From assembly GCA_963789165.1 (NCBI GenBank), contig CAWBJP010000012.1, positions 186,001 through 250,000 of the forward strand: a stretch of DNA of 64,000 nt, in the 5' to 3' direction. This document shows positions 48,337-57,439 of this stretch, piece after piece; the first letter of the stretch is position 1; each line of letters opens with the position of its first letter. Source of the stretch: CAWBJP01 sp963789165. GTDB lineage: Bacteria; Actinomycetota; Acidimicrobiia; IMCC26256; BP-133. Below the pieces are notes generated by a model. The model saw only the letters and a program-made list of their open reading frames with translations. It was not told the origin of the DNA and did no database searches. The position numbers were made by a program, and so were the translations under genes.

Positions 48337-51300
48337 ATGCCTACTGCTGAGATCGTCACGCTCCTGTTCACCGATCTGGTCGGGTCCACCGAGCTCTTCC
48401 AGCGCATCGGTGACGACGCCGCCGAAACGGTCCGCCGCACCCATTTCCAACTGCTGCGGGAAGCTGTGAGCGACCGCGGGGGCCACGAAGTGAAGAACCT
48501 GGGCGACGGCCTCATGGTCGTGTTCCCTTCGGCGCTGGATGCGCTCGCCTGTGCCGTGGCCATTCAGCGGGCGGTCCGAGAACACAACCAACGTGGGAAG
48601 GAACCGGCCTTCACGGTCCGCGTCGGACTGCAGGTCGGCGAGCCCATCCGGGACGAGGACGACTACTTCGGAACCCCCGTCATCGTGGCCAAGCGCCTGT
48701 GCGACGCCGCCCGGGGAGGGCAGATCCTGGCCAGCCAACTGGTCACGGGACTGGTCGGGTCCCGTGGCGGCTTCCGGTTCCGCTCCGTGGGACGGCTTGC
48801 GCTGAAGGGCATCACCCAGGCCGTCCCCGCGGTCGAGGTGGGGTGGGATCCCGACGACGCGGCCCGCCTCCCACGCCGCGCCGCCGGGCGGAAGTCGGAA
48901 CGAGGGGCGGCCGCCAAGGGCCCCAAGCTGGTCGGGAGGGAACGCGAACTGGAGGTCCTGGACGAAGAGCTGGCTCGGGCCGCCTCGGGATTCCGTGTTG
49001 CTCTGGTGCTGGGAGAGGCCGGGGTGGGCAAGACTCGTCTGGTGAGCGAGCTCGTGGCTCGTTCCGACGTCCTCGCCCTGTTCGCCCGGGCCTTTGCCCT
49101 CGGCGAAACCACCGCCTTCGGGTTGTGGTCGGAGGCTCTCGAGCGCCACCTTTCGGGACTCGCTACCGACGAGGTCCTGGATCTGTGCGGTGGATTCCTC
49201 GACGACCTCGCCGCGGTGCTGCACAGCGTCGCTGCTGTCCGTGGCTCGGCGCCGGAGCGTGAGCCGCCGCGGCTGCGCCTGCTCGACGGCCTGGCGACGG
49301 TGCTGCGCAATCTGGCTAAGGGCGACCCCATCATCGTGGTGCTCGATGACGTGCACTTGGCCGACGCCTCGTCGTGGGACGCTCTGCAGTACCTCGCCCA
49401 TCAGCTCTCCGAAGCACCCATCCTGGCGATCGCTACCGCCCGACCAGTCGAGTTGGGGCAGCAGAGCGTGGCCAGCCCGGTGCTCTTCTCCCTGGAACAG
49501 GACGGACTGCTCGAGCGGATCTCGCTGGCACCCCTCGATGCCGGCGGCATCGCCGCCCTGGCGGAAGCGGTGCTTGGGGAGGAACCCCCGGTGGCGCTCT
49601 CCGGCTGGCTGTCCGAACGCTCGCGGGGCAACGCCCTCTTCGCCCACGGACTGCTCCGCGCCCTGCTCGAAGAGGGCGCCGACCTCGCCGCGCCCGCCCT
49701 GCGTCGGCTCCCCGAGAACCTGGCCGAGCGAGTGAAGGCGCGCCTGGCCGATCTCGACCCGGCCGCCGTCGAGGCGCTTGAGGTCCTGGCGGCTGTGGGA
49801 CGGCAGGTGGAGCTGGGTGACCTCGCCCGGCTGACCGGGCAGCCACCGGAGGAACTGGAGGACGTCCTCTCCCGTCTCACCCGCTCACGGCTCGTCATCG
49901 AGGAGGAGCGCGACCGGGAACTCCTTTACGAGGTCGGCCACCCCCTCGTCGCCGAGGCCATCTACCAGAGCATCGGCGGTCTCCGTCGCCGGCGCCTGCA
50001 CCGTGTGATTGCCCGCGGCCTCCACGGCCGTGGGCGTCTCTTCGAGGCCGCCTCCCACTTCGCCCGATCGGGCGAAGTGGGAGACAAGGAGGCGGTCGAG
50101 GTGTTGCGGGACGCCGTGCGCCAAGCCGAAGAGCGCCAGGCCTACCGCGAGGCGCTCACCATCCTGGGCGCCCTGGTCGAGCTCCTGCCCTCCGGCGACG
50201 AGCGCTGGCTGGAAGTGGCCGACGCGATGTCATGGGATGCCGAGTGGGTGATCGAGCGCCGTGCTGGGATCGACGCTGCCATGGGCGTCAAGGCACTACG
50301 AGAAATCGACTCGGTGTTGGACAAATTCCCGGATCCCAGCCGCCAGGCGCAGGTCAAGTCACGGCTGGCCAACTTCCTGGCCTACGGGACAGGCGAGCTC
50401 GGTTACGCCGAGGACGCTTCCCGGGCATCACTGGTTCTGTTCGAACAGGCCGGTGACCAGACGGGCATGCTGCGAGCTGCGCTCGAACTGGCCTTCGTAC
50501 TCACGTTGAAAGGTGACCTGCCGGCCTGGGAGGCGGGGGCCCGAGCGGTGCTCGATGCCGCCGAGGAGGGTGATGACCGCTTTCTACGCATGGAAGCGGG
50601 CTGGCATGTCGCGTTGGCAGCCGCCTGGCAGGGCCGATTCGGTGAGGCACACCCACCACAGACCCGCAGCCTGGCGTTGGCGCGGCAGGACGGAAGGCGC
50701 TATCACGTCGCCTTTCGCCTGGAGACCATGGCCCTCGTACTGGCGATGGAGGGTCGTGCCGCGGAGGCTATGGCTCTCCTACAGGAGGCGAAGGCGCTCT
50801 ATCCGTCACGTCCGGGCGGTCTTGTGCCCGAGTGGGGGATCTTCCAGCAGTGGCTGTGGGGGAACTTCCCGGCGGCGACGGGAACCCCCTTGCAAGCCCT
50901 CGTGCGGAGCCCGACGGCGATGAGCAAGACCCGGGCCGTCGGCCTGGCGGTCGCCGCCCTGGCTGCCAGTGAGAGCGATGAGTTGGTCGCCGCTCGGGAA
51001 CATCTGGGCAAGGCCCAGGCCGCTTACGGCGATCAGGGCTGGTTCTTCTACCGGGATTACTGCGTCTACGCCGACGCGGTCCTGAGCTACAGAGAAGGCA
51101 GGCACGTCGAGGGCTTGGCGACCCTCCGCGACGCGGCGTTAAAGCTCGTCGGGATGCGGGCGCGCCCGCCGGCGGCCTTCGCCCTGATCGACCTCGTCGA
51201 CTTCGCCGTTGAGTCCAGGGAAACGGAAATGGCCATGGAGGCCTCATCTGAACTCACTGTGCTCGCTCGGGAGCTCGATCGTGACCTCTACCGCGGGTTG

Positions 51301-51789
51301 GCCGCGATTGGGACTGGATTGGCCAGCTTGGCTTCCGGGCCCGGCGCGGCCGCCGAGGCGGGGGAGAGGGCGGTCGATCTCCTTTCCGGGTTGGGTTACC
51401 AGAGCTTCCTCGGACGGGCGTTCGAGGTTCTCGGTCGATCGCTGGTCCACACGGACCGGACCCGGGCCGTGACGGCACTCGAGCAAGCGGCGGAGATCTT
51501 CGACGGTTGCGGAGCACGCTGGCGGCGAGAGCGCGCCATTGAGACCTTGCGGGGCCTCCGGGGTCGCGGAGAGAAGGCCGCCGCCGCCCTGCTCGGCCCT
51601 GCCTCCCTCACGAAGCGCGAACGGGAGGTCGCCCAGCTGGCCGTTCAGGGCCTGACCGCCAAGGAGATCGCCAAGCAGCTGATCCTGGGGCCACGCACGG
51701 TCGAAGGCCATCTGGCGAACGTGTACGCCAAGCTGGGTGTCCGATCCAAGGTCGAGCTCACCCGGCGGGCCCGCGAGCTGGGCATCTGA
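48337..51789 (+). CDS. Cyclase-like - NTPase - TPR - LuxR regulator
   Basis: A 1,150-residue transcription factor. It has a class III cyclase domain (LLFTDLVGSTEL, HEVKNLGDGLMVVF), an NTPase with Walker A GEAGVGKTRLVSEL and Walker B IIVVLDDVHLADASS, TPR-like repeats, and a C-terminal LuxR helix-turn-helix (LTKREREVAQLAVQGLTAKEIAKQL, GPRTVEGHLANVYAKLGV). In the V-N-x-A-A-R segment the sequence is VIVAKRL, so the transition-state Asn is missing and the cyclase is probably a nucleotide sensor. The better Shine-Dalgarno is at 48301 before an out-of-frame ATG, so a one-base indel in GTGGGGACAG may hide the true start. Confidence 0.88.
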   Translation: MPTAEIVTLLFTDLVGSTELFQRIGDDAAETVRRTHFQLLREAVSDRGGHEVKNLGDGLMVVFPSALDALACAVAIQRAVREHNQRGKEPAFTVRVGLQVGEPIRDEDDYFGTPVIVAKRLCDAARGGQILASQLVTGLVGSRGGFRFRSVGRLALKGITQAVPAVEVGWDPDDAARLPRRAAGRKSERGAAAKGPKLVGRERELEVLDEELARAASGFRVALVLGEAGVGKTRLVSELVARSDVLALFARAFALGETTAFGLWSEALERHLSGLATDEVLDLCGGFLDDLAAVLHSVAAVRGSAPEREPPRLRLLDGLATVLRNLAKGDPIIVVLDDVHLADASSWDALQYLAHQLSEAPILAIATARPVELGQQSVASPVLFSLEQDGLLERISLAPLDAGGIAALAEAVLGEEPPVALSGWLSERSRGNALFAHGLLRALLEEGADLAAPALRRLPENLAERVKARLADLDPAAVEALEVLAAVGRQVELGDLARLTGQPPEELEDVLSRLTRSRLVIEEERDRELLYEVGHPLVAEAIYQSIGGLRRRRLHRVIARGLHGRGRLFEAASHFARSGEVGDKEAVEVLRDAVRQAEERQAYREALTILGALVELLPSGDERWLEVADAMSWDAEWVIERRAGIDAAMGVKALREIDSVLDKFPDPSRQAQVKSRLANFLAYGTGELGYAEDASRASLVLFEQAGDQTGMLRAALELAFVLTLKGDLPAWEAGARAVLDAAEEGDDRFLRMEAGWHVALAAAWQGRFGEAHPPQTRSLALARQDGRRYHVAFRLETMALVLAMEGRAAEAMALLQEAKALYPSRPGGLVPEWGIFQQWLWGNFPAATGTPLQALVRSPTAMSKTRAVGLAVAALAASESDELVAAREHLGKAQAAYGDQGWFFYRDYCVYADAVLSYREGRHVEGLATLRDAALKLVGMRARPPAAFALIDLVDFAVESRETEMAMEASSELTVLARELDRDLYRGLAAIGTGLASLASGPGAAAEAGERAVDLLSGLGYQSFLGRAFEVLGRSLVHTDRTRAVTALEQAAEIFDGCGARWRRERAIETLRGLRGRGEKAAAALLGPASLTKREREVAQLAVQGLTAKEIAKQLILGPRTVEGHLANVYAKLGVRSKVELTRRARELGI

Positions 51790-51823
51790 GTAGATCCACG
51801 AGGTGCAGCTCCGCGTGGCCGAA

Positions 51824-51839
51824 CGCGTAGTTCTACGCG
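51824..51839 (+). terminator. Short hairpin after the LuxR gene
   Basis: CGCGTAG-TT-CTACGCG is a perfect 7-bp stem with a 2-nt loop, 35 bp after the stop. No T run. Confidence 0.35.
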
Positions 51840-51905
51840 GGACGGCGCATCCTGATCGGGTGCACCCTCTTGCTGAGGACAATCCGACTCCAAGAAGAGG
51901 GTTTG

Positions 51906-52151
51906 ATGACGAGACGGCAGACCGAGCACCCCAGGTCACCCAACGACGAGAAATCAGGAGCAGCCGATACGCCGGTGGCCGCCGAGACCCAGCCTCTGCC
52001 TGCAGATACTCCGACGCGGGTCGATGGCGGGGAGCGGCCAGTCCTGGAGGACCCGGTGACAGAACCGACTGGTGATGCACCGGATGCCCGAGGGCGCGGT
52101 GTGCGGAGGCGTCAGCTTCGGCGCCTGGCAGGCACCGGGACGGGTTGGTAG
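51906..52151 (+). CDS. Small hydrophilic protein, unknown
   Basis: An 81-residue product, rich in Pro, Asp, Glu and Arg and without hydrophobic segments: MTRRQTEHPRSPNDEKSGAA at the start and RGRGVRRRQLRRLAGTG at the end. GAAGAGGG lies 5-12 bases before ATG, a better signal than most short ORFs here have. No family recognised; low complexity makes it a marginal call. Confidence 0.45.
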   Translation: MTRRQTEHPRSPNDEKSGAADTPVAAETQPLPADTPTRVDGGERPVLEDPVTEPTGDAPDARGRGVRRRQLRRLAGTGTGW

Positions 52152-52198
52152 GCGGGGCGGGGGTTTTATCTGCCCTACACGATGAGGGGAGCGACGCC

Positions 52199-52717
52199 AT
52201 GAAGCAGCACAAGGCCCTGGTGGCGATTTTCATTCTGGCTCTCGTCGGTGCCGGGGGAGCCGTGCCGGTCCGGGCCGAGGTGACCCGGTGCAAATTTGAA
52301 TTCGAAATGATCCTTTCGCCGGGACTGTCGATAACCCCGAGCTCCGGAACCCACCGCTCGGGTGGCCCGGGGACGCTCGAATGCGAGGGACTCGTCAACG
52401 GCAAGCAGCCGACGGGCGTCGGGACCCTGGGGGAGGAGGGTCGCTACGGCACCAAGGACCCTGACAGCTGCACCTCCGGAGGCGAGGCAGATGGAGTCGA
52501 CATCCTGAGGGTCCCGACCGCCAACGGCTTCGAGACGGTGGTCAGTGAGTTCACCGGCACTTACGGGGATGTGTCGACCAAGGGCGGAGTCATCTCCGGC
52601 AAGTTCGAGGGGAGCCGATTCTCAGGGACCGTCAACTTCGTGCCCACACAGGGAGACTGCATCACCGCGCCCGTGACGAAGGTCCATGCCTTCGGAGAGG
52701 GCATCCTCCACGGCTGA
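52199..52717 (+). CDS. Secreted protein, unknown
   Basis: A 172-residue protein with a clean signal peptide (KQHKALVAIFILALVGAGGAVPVRA) and a beta-rich mature part with four Cys (RCKFEFE, LECEGLVNG, DSCTSGG, GDCITAP). VSEFTGTYGDVSTKGGVISGKFEGSRFSGTVNFVP looks like an alternating beta barrel. GAGGGG lies about 10 bases upstream of ATG. I cannot assign a family; the pattern resembles other actinobacterial secreted hypothetical proteins. Confidence 0.8.
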   Translation: MKQHKALVAIFILALVGAGGAVPVRAEVTRCKFEFEMILSPGLSITPSSGTHRSGGPGTLECEGLVNGKQPTGVGTLGEEGRYGTKDPDSCTSGGEADGVDILRVPTANGFETVVSEFTGTYGDVSTKGGVISGKFEGSRFSGTVNFVPTQGDCITAPVTKVHAFGEGILHG

Positions 52718-52789
52718 GGAAGGCTTGCATCGGCTCGCCAGGATCAGCCCCTCCTGCCGATCGAACCGCTCCCGTAAGCTGGGAAAGCG

Positions 52790-54412
52790 ATGCAGAAACT
52801 CGCCGCCGCCCGGGCAGCCTTCGCGGCACGCGATTGGGCCGAGGCCCACGATGGCTTTCTCGCCGCCCGACAGGAAGCCGCCCTCGGCGCCGACGACCTG
52901 AGCTCGCTGGCCGCGGCGTCGTGGTGGCTGGGCCTCATGGACGAGTCACTGGCGGCGGGGGAGGAGGCGTACGGGCGGTATCTCGAGGCCTCCGACCGCC
53001 GGCGGGCCGCCATGCGGGCCTTCGACATCGCCTACGCCTACTTCCTGCGGGGCAACGCCGAGGTCGGCGGCGGCTGGGTGAGCCGCGCCCAGCGGCTGCT
53101 GGCCGACGAGCCGGACTGCCCCGAGCAGGGATACCTCCTCTACTTCGCCGTGGAGACCTCACTCGACGGCGGCGAGGAGACGATGGCCAAGGCCCGCCAG
53201 GTCCAGGACTTCGGCCGCCGGCATGCCGACCGTAACCTCGTCGCCGCTGGGATCGTGGGCGAGGGCCGCGTCCTGATCAAGCTCGGCCGGGCCCAGGAAG
53301 GCCTGGCCCTCCTGGACGAGGGGATGCTGGAGGCGTCGTCGCAGGACATGTCGCCCATCTGGGCCGGCAACATCTATTGCCACCTCATGGCGGCCTGCTA
53401 CGAGCTCGGCGACATCCGCCGGGCGGCGGCCTGGACCCGGTCGACGGCGGAGTGGTGCGACCGGGTGGCTCCGGCGGTGCTGTTCAAGGGCATCAGCCGC
53501 ATCCACTGGGCCCAGGTCATGCAGATCCGCGGTGCGTGGACGCAAGCCCAGGACGAAGCGGAGCGGGTGTGCGAGGACGTCGCCCACATCCACATCGGCA
53601 TCGTGGCCGAAGGCCGCTACCAGATCGGTGAGATCCGGCGGCTGCGGGGCGATCTCGAGGGAGCCGAGGACGCCTACCGCCAGGGTCACCACCTGGGCCG
53701 TGACCCCCAGCCCGGGCTCGCCCAGCTCCGGCTGGCCCAGGGCCGCACCGAGGCGGCCGCGGCGTTGATCCGAACCGCCCTGGCCGGTGTCACCGACCGG
53801 CTGGCACGGGCGCGACTGCTGGCCGCCCAGGTCGAGATCGCCATCGCCGACGGTGACCCGGCGACGGCGGCGGTGGCCGCCGACGAGCTTGATGCGGTGG
53901 CGGGGACCTACCGGAGCTCCGGTCTCCAGGCCGTCGCCAAGCGGTCCCGGGGTTCGGTCCTGCTCGCCACCGGACGCACCGAGGAAGCCCTGTCGATACT
54001 GCGCTCGGCCTGCTCCGGCTGGACCGAGCTCGAGGCGCCGTACGACTGCGCCAAGGTGCGGGTGCTCCTGGCCCGGGCCTACCGCCAGCTGGGCGACATC
54101 GAGTCGTCGGACCGGGAGCTCGACGCCGCCCGCGCCGCCTTCAAGGAGCTGGGGGCCGAGCTCGACGCCAGAGAGGCCGCCGGGGAGCCCGACGCCTCGC
54201 TCCCGAACGGACTCACCGAACGGGAGGGGGAGGTGCTGGCGCTGGTGGCCGCCGGCCGCACCAACCGCCAGATCGCCGACGAGCTCTTCCTCAGCCAGAA
54301 GACGGTGGCGCGACACGTGTCGAACATCTTCACCAAGCTCGGTGTCACGACCCGGACGGCGGCGGCGCGGTTCGCCTTCGAGCACGGGATCGCCTCACCG
54401 GGGCGTGGGTAG
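52790..54412 (+). CDS. TPR-LuxR transcriptional regulator
   Basis: A 540-residue protein without the NTPase part of its larger relatives. The first about 450 residues are TPR-type helices (ARAAFAARDWAEAHDGFLAAR onwards), and the C-terminus is a LuxR helix-turn-helix (LTEREGEVLALVAAGRTNRQIADELFLS, KTVARHVSNIFTKLGVTTRTAAARFAFE). Several relatives are autonomous regulators activated by an unknown partner. Its start ATG follows GGGAAAGC. The next gene, a methyltransferase, begins 76 bp later and may be its target. Confidence 0.9.
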   Translation: MQKLAAARAAFAARDWAEAHDGFLAARQEAALGADDLSSLAAASWWLGLMDESLAAGEEAYGRYLEASDRRRAAMRAFDIAYAYFLRGNAEVGGGWVSRAQRLLADEPDCPEQGYLLYFAVETSLDGGEETMAKARQVQDFGRRHADRNLVAAGIVGEGRVLIKLGRAQEGLALLDEGMLEASSQDMSPIWAGNIYCHLMAACYELGDIRRAAAWTRSTAEWCDRVAPAVLFKGISRIHWAQVMQIRGAWTQAQDEAERVCEDVAHIHIGIVAEGRYQIGEIRRLRGDLEGAEDAYRQGHHLGRDPQPGLAQLRLAQGRTEAAAALIRTALAGVTDRLARARLLAAQVEIAIADGDPATAAVAADELDAVAGTYRSSGLQAVAKRSRGSVLLATGRTEEALSILRSACSGWTELEAPYDCAKVRVLLARAYRQLGDIESSDRELDAARAAFKELGAELDAREAAGEPDASLPNGLTEREGEVLALVAAGRTNRQIADELFLSQKTVARHVSNIFTKLGVTTRTAAARFAFEHGIASPGRG

Positions 54413-54488
54413 ATCTACCCATTGCCCGCCCCGGAGGTTGAGTCACTGTCCCGATGAAGCGGACTCTGGCGATCCTTACCATCGCCAT

Positions 54489-55379
54489 ATGACGACAACC
54501 GAAGTGCGCAAGGCATCGTTCACCGAGCTGCAGGCGCTGACCGGGCGGCTCATCACTCAGGCGGAGGCCCTGGCCGGCCTCGTCGCCCGTCTCAAGCTGG
54601 ATGCGTCGGCCGAACCGGGCGATCCTGCGGTCACCGCTCAGCTCGACCGTGTCCTGGATCTCCTCGGGGCGACGGATCTGTGCGCCAACCTGGACGAGCG
54701 GGAACGCGCCACCGTGATCGGCCACGCCACCACGATGCTCCGGCAGGCCATGGACCTCATCGAGGATCCGGTCCGTCCCGGAGGTTGGTACTACACCGAT
54801 CCCCAGATCATCCAGGGGCAGGGAGCCAGTTCCACGATCGTGGCTCAGCTGATCGCGGGGGCCGGGATCGGCACGGAGAACGCCCGGATCCTCGACATCG
54901 GGACGGGCGTCGGTGCCCTCGCCGTGGCGTTCTGCCGGGCCTTTCCCGACTCGACGGTGGTGGGCATCGATCCGTGGGAGCTGTCGCTCGAACTGGCGCG
55001 CCAGAACGTGGCCGTCGCCGGGCTCGGTTCCCGCATCACGTTGCGCCAGACCCGCATCGAGGCCTTGGAGGACAACGAGGGCTTCGACCTCGTCTGGATG
55101 CCGGTGATCTTCCTCTCCCGGGCGGTCCTCGAGGACGCCGTGCGGCGGGCGGTGGCCGCGATGCGACCGGGAGCGCAGATCGTCCTCGGCCGCTACGCCG
55201 GCTCGGATGACCCGCTCGTCGGCGCGCTCGGCGACCTCAGGACGGTCCGCTCGGGCGGCACGCTGCTCAGCCCTTCCGAGACCCGCGCCCTGCTCGAAGG
55301 GGCGGGCCTGGTCGACGTGCGCGAGATCGAGCGCACCTGGCCGGCGCCGCTCGGACTGACCACCGGACGCCGCCCGTAG
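54489..55379 (+). CDS. SAM-dependent methyltransferase
   Basis: A 296-residue protein. The N-terminal 100 residues are helical and lack a known fold, with a W-Y-Y-T-D-P motif (PGGWYYTDPQIIQGQGASS). The Rossmann core follows: motif I ARILDIGTGVGALAVAF, acidic loop VVGIDPWELSLELAR, and FDLVWMPVIFLSRAVLEDAV in the position of motif IV. The end has a normal beta7 (LVDVREIERTWPAP). Substrate unknown. It resembles small-molecule class I methyltransferases. Confidence 0.85.
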   Translation: MTTTEVRKASFTELQALTGRLITQAEALAGLVARLKLDASAEPGDPAVTAQLDRVLDLLGATDLCANLDERERATVIGHATTMLRQAMDLIEDPVRPGGWYYTDPQIIQGQGASSTIVAQLIAGAGIGTENARILDIGTGVGALAVAFCRAFPDSTVVGIDPWELSLELARQNVAVAGLGSRITLRQTRIEALEDNEGFDLVWMPVIFLSRAVLEDAVRRAVAAMRPGAQIVLGRYAGSDDPLVGALGDLRTVRSGGTLLSPSETRALLEGAGLVDVREIERTWPAPLGLTTGRRP

Positions 55380-55464
55380 CGGTCAGGCGGGTTGGAAGGC
55401 GAGAGAGCTTCTGCATCAACCAGGCCACTCGGCCGCGGGCCGAGGCCAAGCGAAAAGGAGAGTC

Positions 55465-55710
55465 ATGTACGTCATCAGCATTCACTCGGTATCCGATCCG
55501 AAGGCGTTCTGGAGCGGGCAGCTGGACCTGCCGGAGGGAACCGAACTGCCCATCGTTGCGCCGAGCTCTGACGGCACCCGGGGCGTGTGCGTCTTCAAGT
55601 CCGATTCCGTCAACACGGTGAGGAACCTCGTCGAAGGCGCCGCGGGAGCCATCAGCACCAACGAGTACTACGTGATCAACGAGGACAGCGCGCTCGGGCT
55701 GCCCGGCTAG
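55465..55710 (+). CDS. Small alpha/beta protein, unknown
   Basis: An 81-residue protein: MYVISIHSVSDPKAFWSGQL, PIVAPSSDGTRGVCVFKSDSVNTVRNLVEG and a final strand YYVINEDSALGLPG. The beta-alpha-beta layout is like ferredoxin-fold or ABM-type monooxygenase-like domains. AAAAGGAGAGTC precedes ATG, a strong ribosome-binding site, so the gene is real. It follows the methyltransferase by 85 bp on the same strand. Confidence 0.75.
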   Translation: MYVISIHSVSDPKAFWSGQLDLPEGTELPIVAPSSDGTRGVCVFKSDSVNTVRNLVEGAAGAISTNEYYVINEDSALGLPG

Positions 55711-55755
55711 GGCTCATCCCGCACGCACCGCGCCGAGCCGCGGAGCGCAACGCCA

Positions 55756-55808
55756 CGGAACTGTGCTTCCCCAGCCACCCTCACGGTGGTTGCCGGAGCA
55801 CAGTTCCG
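55756..55808. terminator. Long two-level hairpin
   Basis: Perfect outer arms CGGAACTGTGCT and AGCACAGTTCCG (12 bp) enclose an inner stem CCACC-CTCAC-GGTGG. It lies in the 145-bp gap after the small protein gene. Lack of a U tract leaves open whether it ends transcription or marks a structured RNA or mobile element. Confidence 0.55.
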
Positions 55809-55855
55809 GCGCGCTGACCCCAGTTCACCGTTCTGACGTGGCACCGTAGTGGTCG

Positions 55856-56962
55856 ATGACATTCCCGATGCGATCCTTCGGCCGCTGGTGCGCGGCCGTG
55901 GCTTTCTTCCTGCTCGTCGCCGCTCTGTCGGGACTGTCTCCGTCGTCATCGGCCGATGCCCGGGACGCCGCTCCACCCGGCGTCATGATCGGATGGCACG
56001 AGAAGGGTGACGACATCGGCGCCATGCGAGAGCACGAAGCGGCGCTCGGGAAGCGCATGGCCGTCGTCCGTCTCTACGAGCAGTGGGCGCTCCCCGGTTC
56101 CAAGGTGGGGCAGATGATCGCCGAGGGGCGGCTCCCGGTGGTGTCGCACAAGCCACCGCCGACCGTCGGCTGGGTCACCATCGCCCTGGGACTCGAGGAC
56201 CCCCTCATCCACGCCCTGGCGGCGGAATACAAGAGCTACGGGCGCGACGTCGTCTTCATCTTCCACCACGAACCCCACGACGACGCCATCGACCTGAAGG
56301 GCGGCGACTACGGCCTCTCGTTGAACTACGTCGCCGCCTACCGGCGGATCCACGACATCTTCGTGGCCGACGGCGCGCACGTCTCGGCCGGCGGCCATGT
56401 CTCGTTCGGGTACGCGGCCACCACCCCGTGGATGCTGGAGGGCGACCCGCCGGGCAGCGGCGACCCCCTCTACCCGGGCGACCGTTACGTCGACGTGCTG
56501 GCCCACGACCGGTACAACTGGGCCACGTGCCGGGGTGATGCCTGGGAGGAGTTCTCCGACAACTGGGGACCGGTCGTGAAGATGGCGGCGGCCCACCACA
56601 AGCCGCTGATCATCGGCGAGTTCGGCGCGCCGCCCGCCGGGGGCCGGCGCAACGAGTGGTTCCGCAAGGCGGCGGCCTGGATGAAGTCGGACACCGACGC
56701 CCGGCAATGGCTGATCGGATTCGCCTACTACCACTCGTTCCACGACACGTGCCCGTGGGACTTCATGAACCAGGGTGAGGACGGCCGCCTCGGCTGGATC
56801 GAGTCGTTCACCAACGACCCCCACTTCCTCGACGCGCCGTTCCCCCTGGCGCGCCCCGCCGCCGGCCCGGCAGGCCTCCCGATCCTGCTGCCCCTGCCCC
56901 TGCCCGTCCCCGACCTCTCGGTTCTCCCGGCCCTCCCGGCCGTCCCGGCGCCCCCGGGCTAG
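55856..56962 (+). CDS. Secreted GH26-like glycoside hydrolase
   Basis: A 368-residue protein with a signal peptide (RSFGRWCAAVAFFLLVAALSGL). The barrel has FIFHHEPHDD, with the His-Glu that serves as acid/base in GH26, and PLIIGEFGAPP with the candidate nucleophile Glu. PWDFMNQGEDGRL follows near the end. The tail is Pro-rich. GH26 enzymes are beta-mannanases and related hydrolases; the substrate here is not known. ATG at 55856 or 55868 may be the start. Confidence 0.8.
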   Translation: MTFPMRSFGRWCAAVAFFLLVAALSGLSPSSSADARDAAPPGVMIGWHEKGDDIGAMREHEAALGKRMAVVRLYEQWALPGSKVGQMIAEGRLPVVSHKPPPTVGWVTIALGLEDPLIHALAAEYKSYGRDVVFIFHHEPHDDAIDLKGGDYGLSLNYVAAYRRIHDIFVADGAHVSAGGHVSFGYAATTPWMLEGDPPGSGDPLYPGDRYVDVLAHDRYNWATCRGDAWEEFSDNWGPVVKMAAAHHKPLIIGEFGAPPAGGRRNEWFRKAAAWMKSDTDARQWLIGFAYYHSFHDTCPWDFMNQGEDGRLGWIESFTNDPHFLDAPFPLARPAAGPAGLPILLPLPLPVPDLSVLPALPAVPAPPG

Positions 56963-57009
56963 CCGTCGAGCGCTCAGCTGAAGAAACGTCAGGGAGGGGA
57001 TCGGATGCC

Positions 57010-57399
57010 TCAGGCCCGCCCCAGGATCCGTTCGATGCTGATCTCCAGGGCCACCCGCTGCGGGTTCTCCCGGGGCGGGCGGTAGCGGCGGGTGTAGTCG
57101 GCCACGGCCCGCGCCACCCGGTCGGGATCGTCGCTCACCGTCACCGGGCCCTCCAACGAGAGCCAGCGCCCGCCGTCGACCTGGCCCACCGCCGCCCGCC
57201 CGCCCCGGCGCGCGTTGAGGGCCTTCTTGCTCCGCCCGTGGGTGATGATCCGCACCCGGCCCTCGGCGGCGTCGTAGGTGAAGCCGACGGCGGTGACGTG
57301 AGGACGGCCGTCGGCGCCGAAGGTGGTGAGCATGGCCAGGTGGCGCTCGGCCAGGAAGGCGAGCACCTCGTCGGGCAGGTGGGCCGGGTCGTAGGCCAT
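57010..57399 (-). CDS. PPOX-class F420/FMN-dependent protein
   Basis: A 129-residue split-barrel flavoprotein: LAFLAERHLAMLTTFGADGRPHVTAVGFTYD, VRIITHGRSKKALNARRGGRAAVGQVDG and a C-terminal ISIERILGRA. The pattern matches the Rv1155-like family whose members use F420 or FMN to reduce small molecules. Only 40 bp separate it from the prolyl oligopeptidase gene upstream on the same strand. Confidence 0.88.
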   Translation of the reverse strand: MAYDPAHLPDEVLAFLAERHLAMLTTFGADGRPHVTAVGFTYDAAEGRVRIITHGRSKKALNARRGGRAAVGQVDGGRWLSLEGPVTVSDDPDRVARAVADYTRRYRPPRENPQRVALEISIERILGRA

Positions 57400-57439
57400 C
57401 GGGCCGGCAGGGTACCGGCCAGTCGGCCAAGCACGTCGC

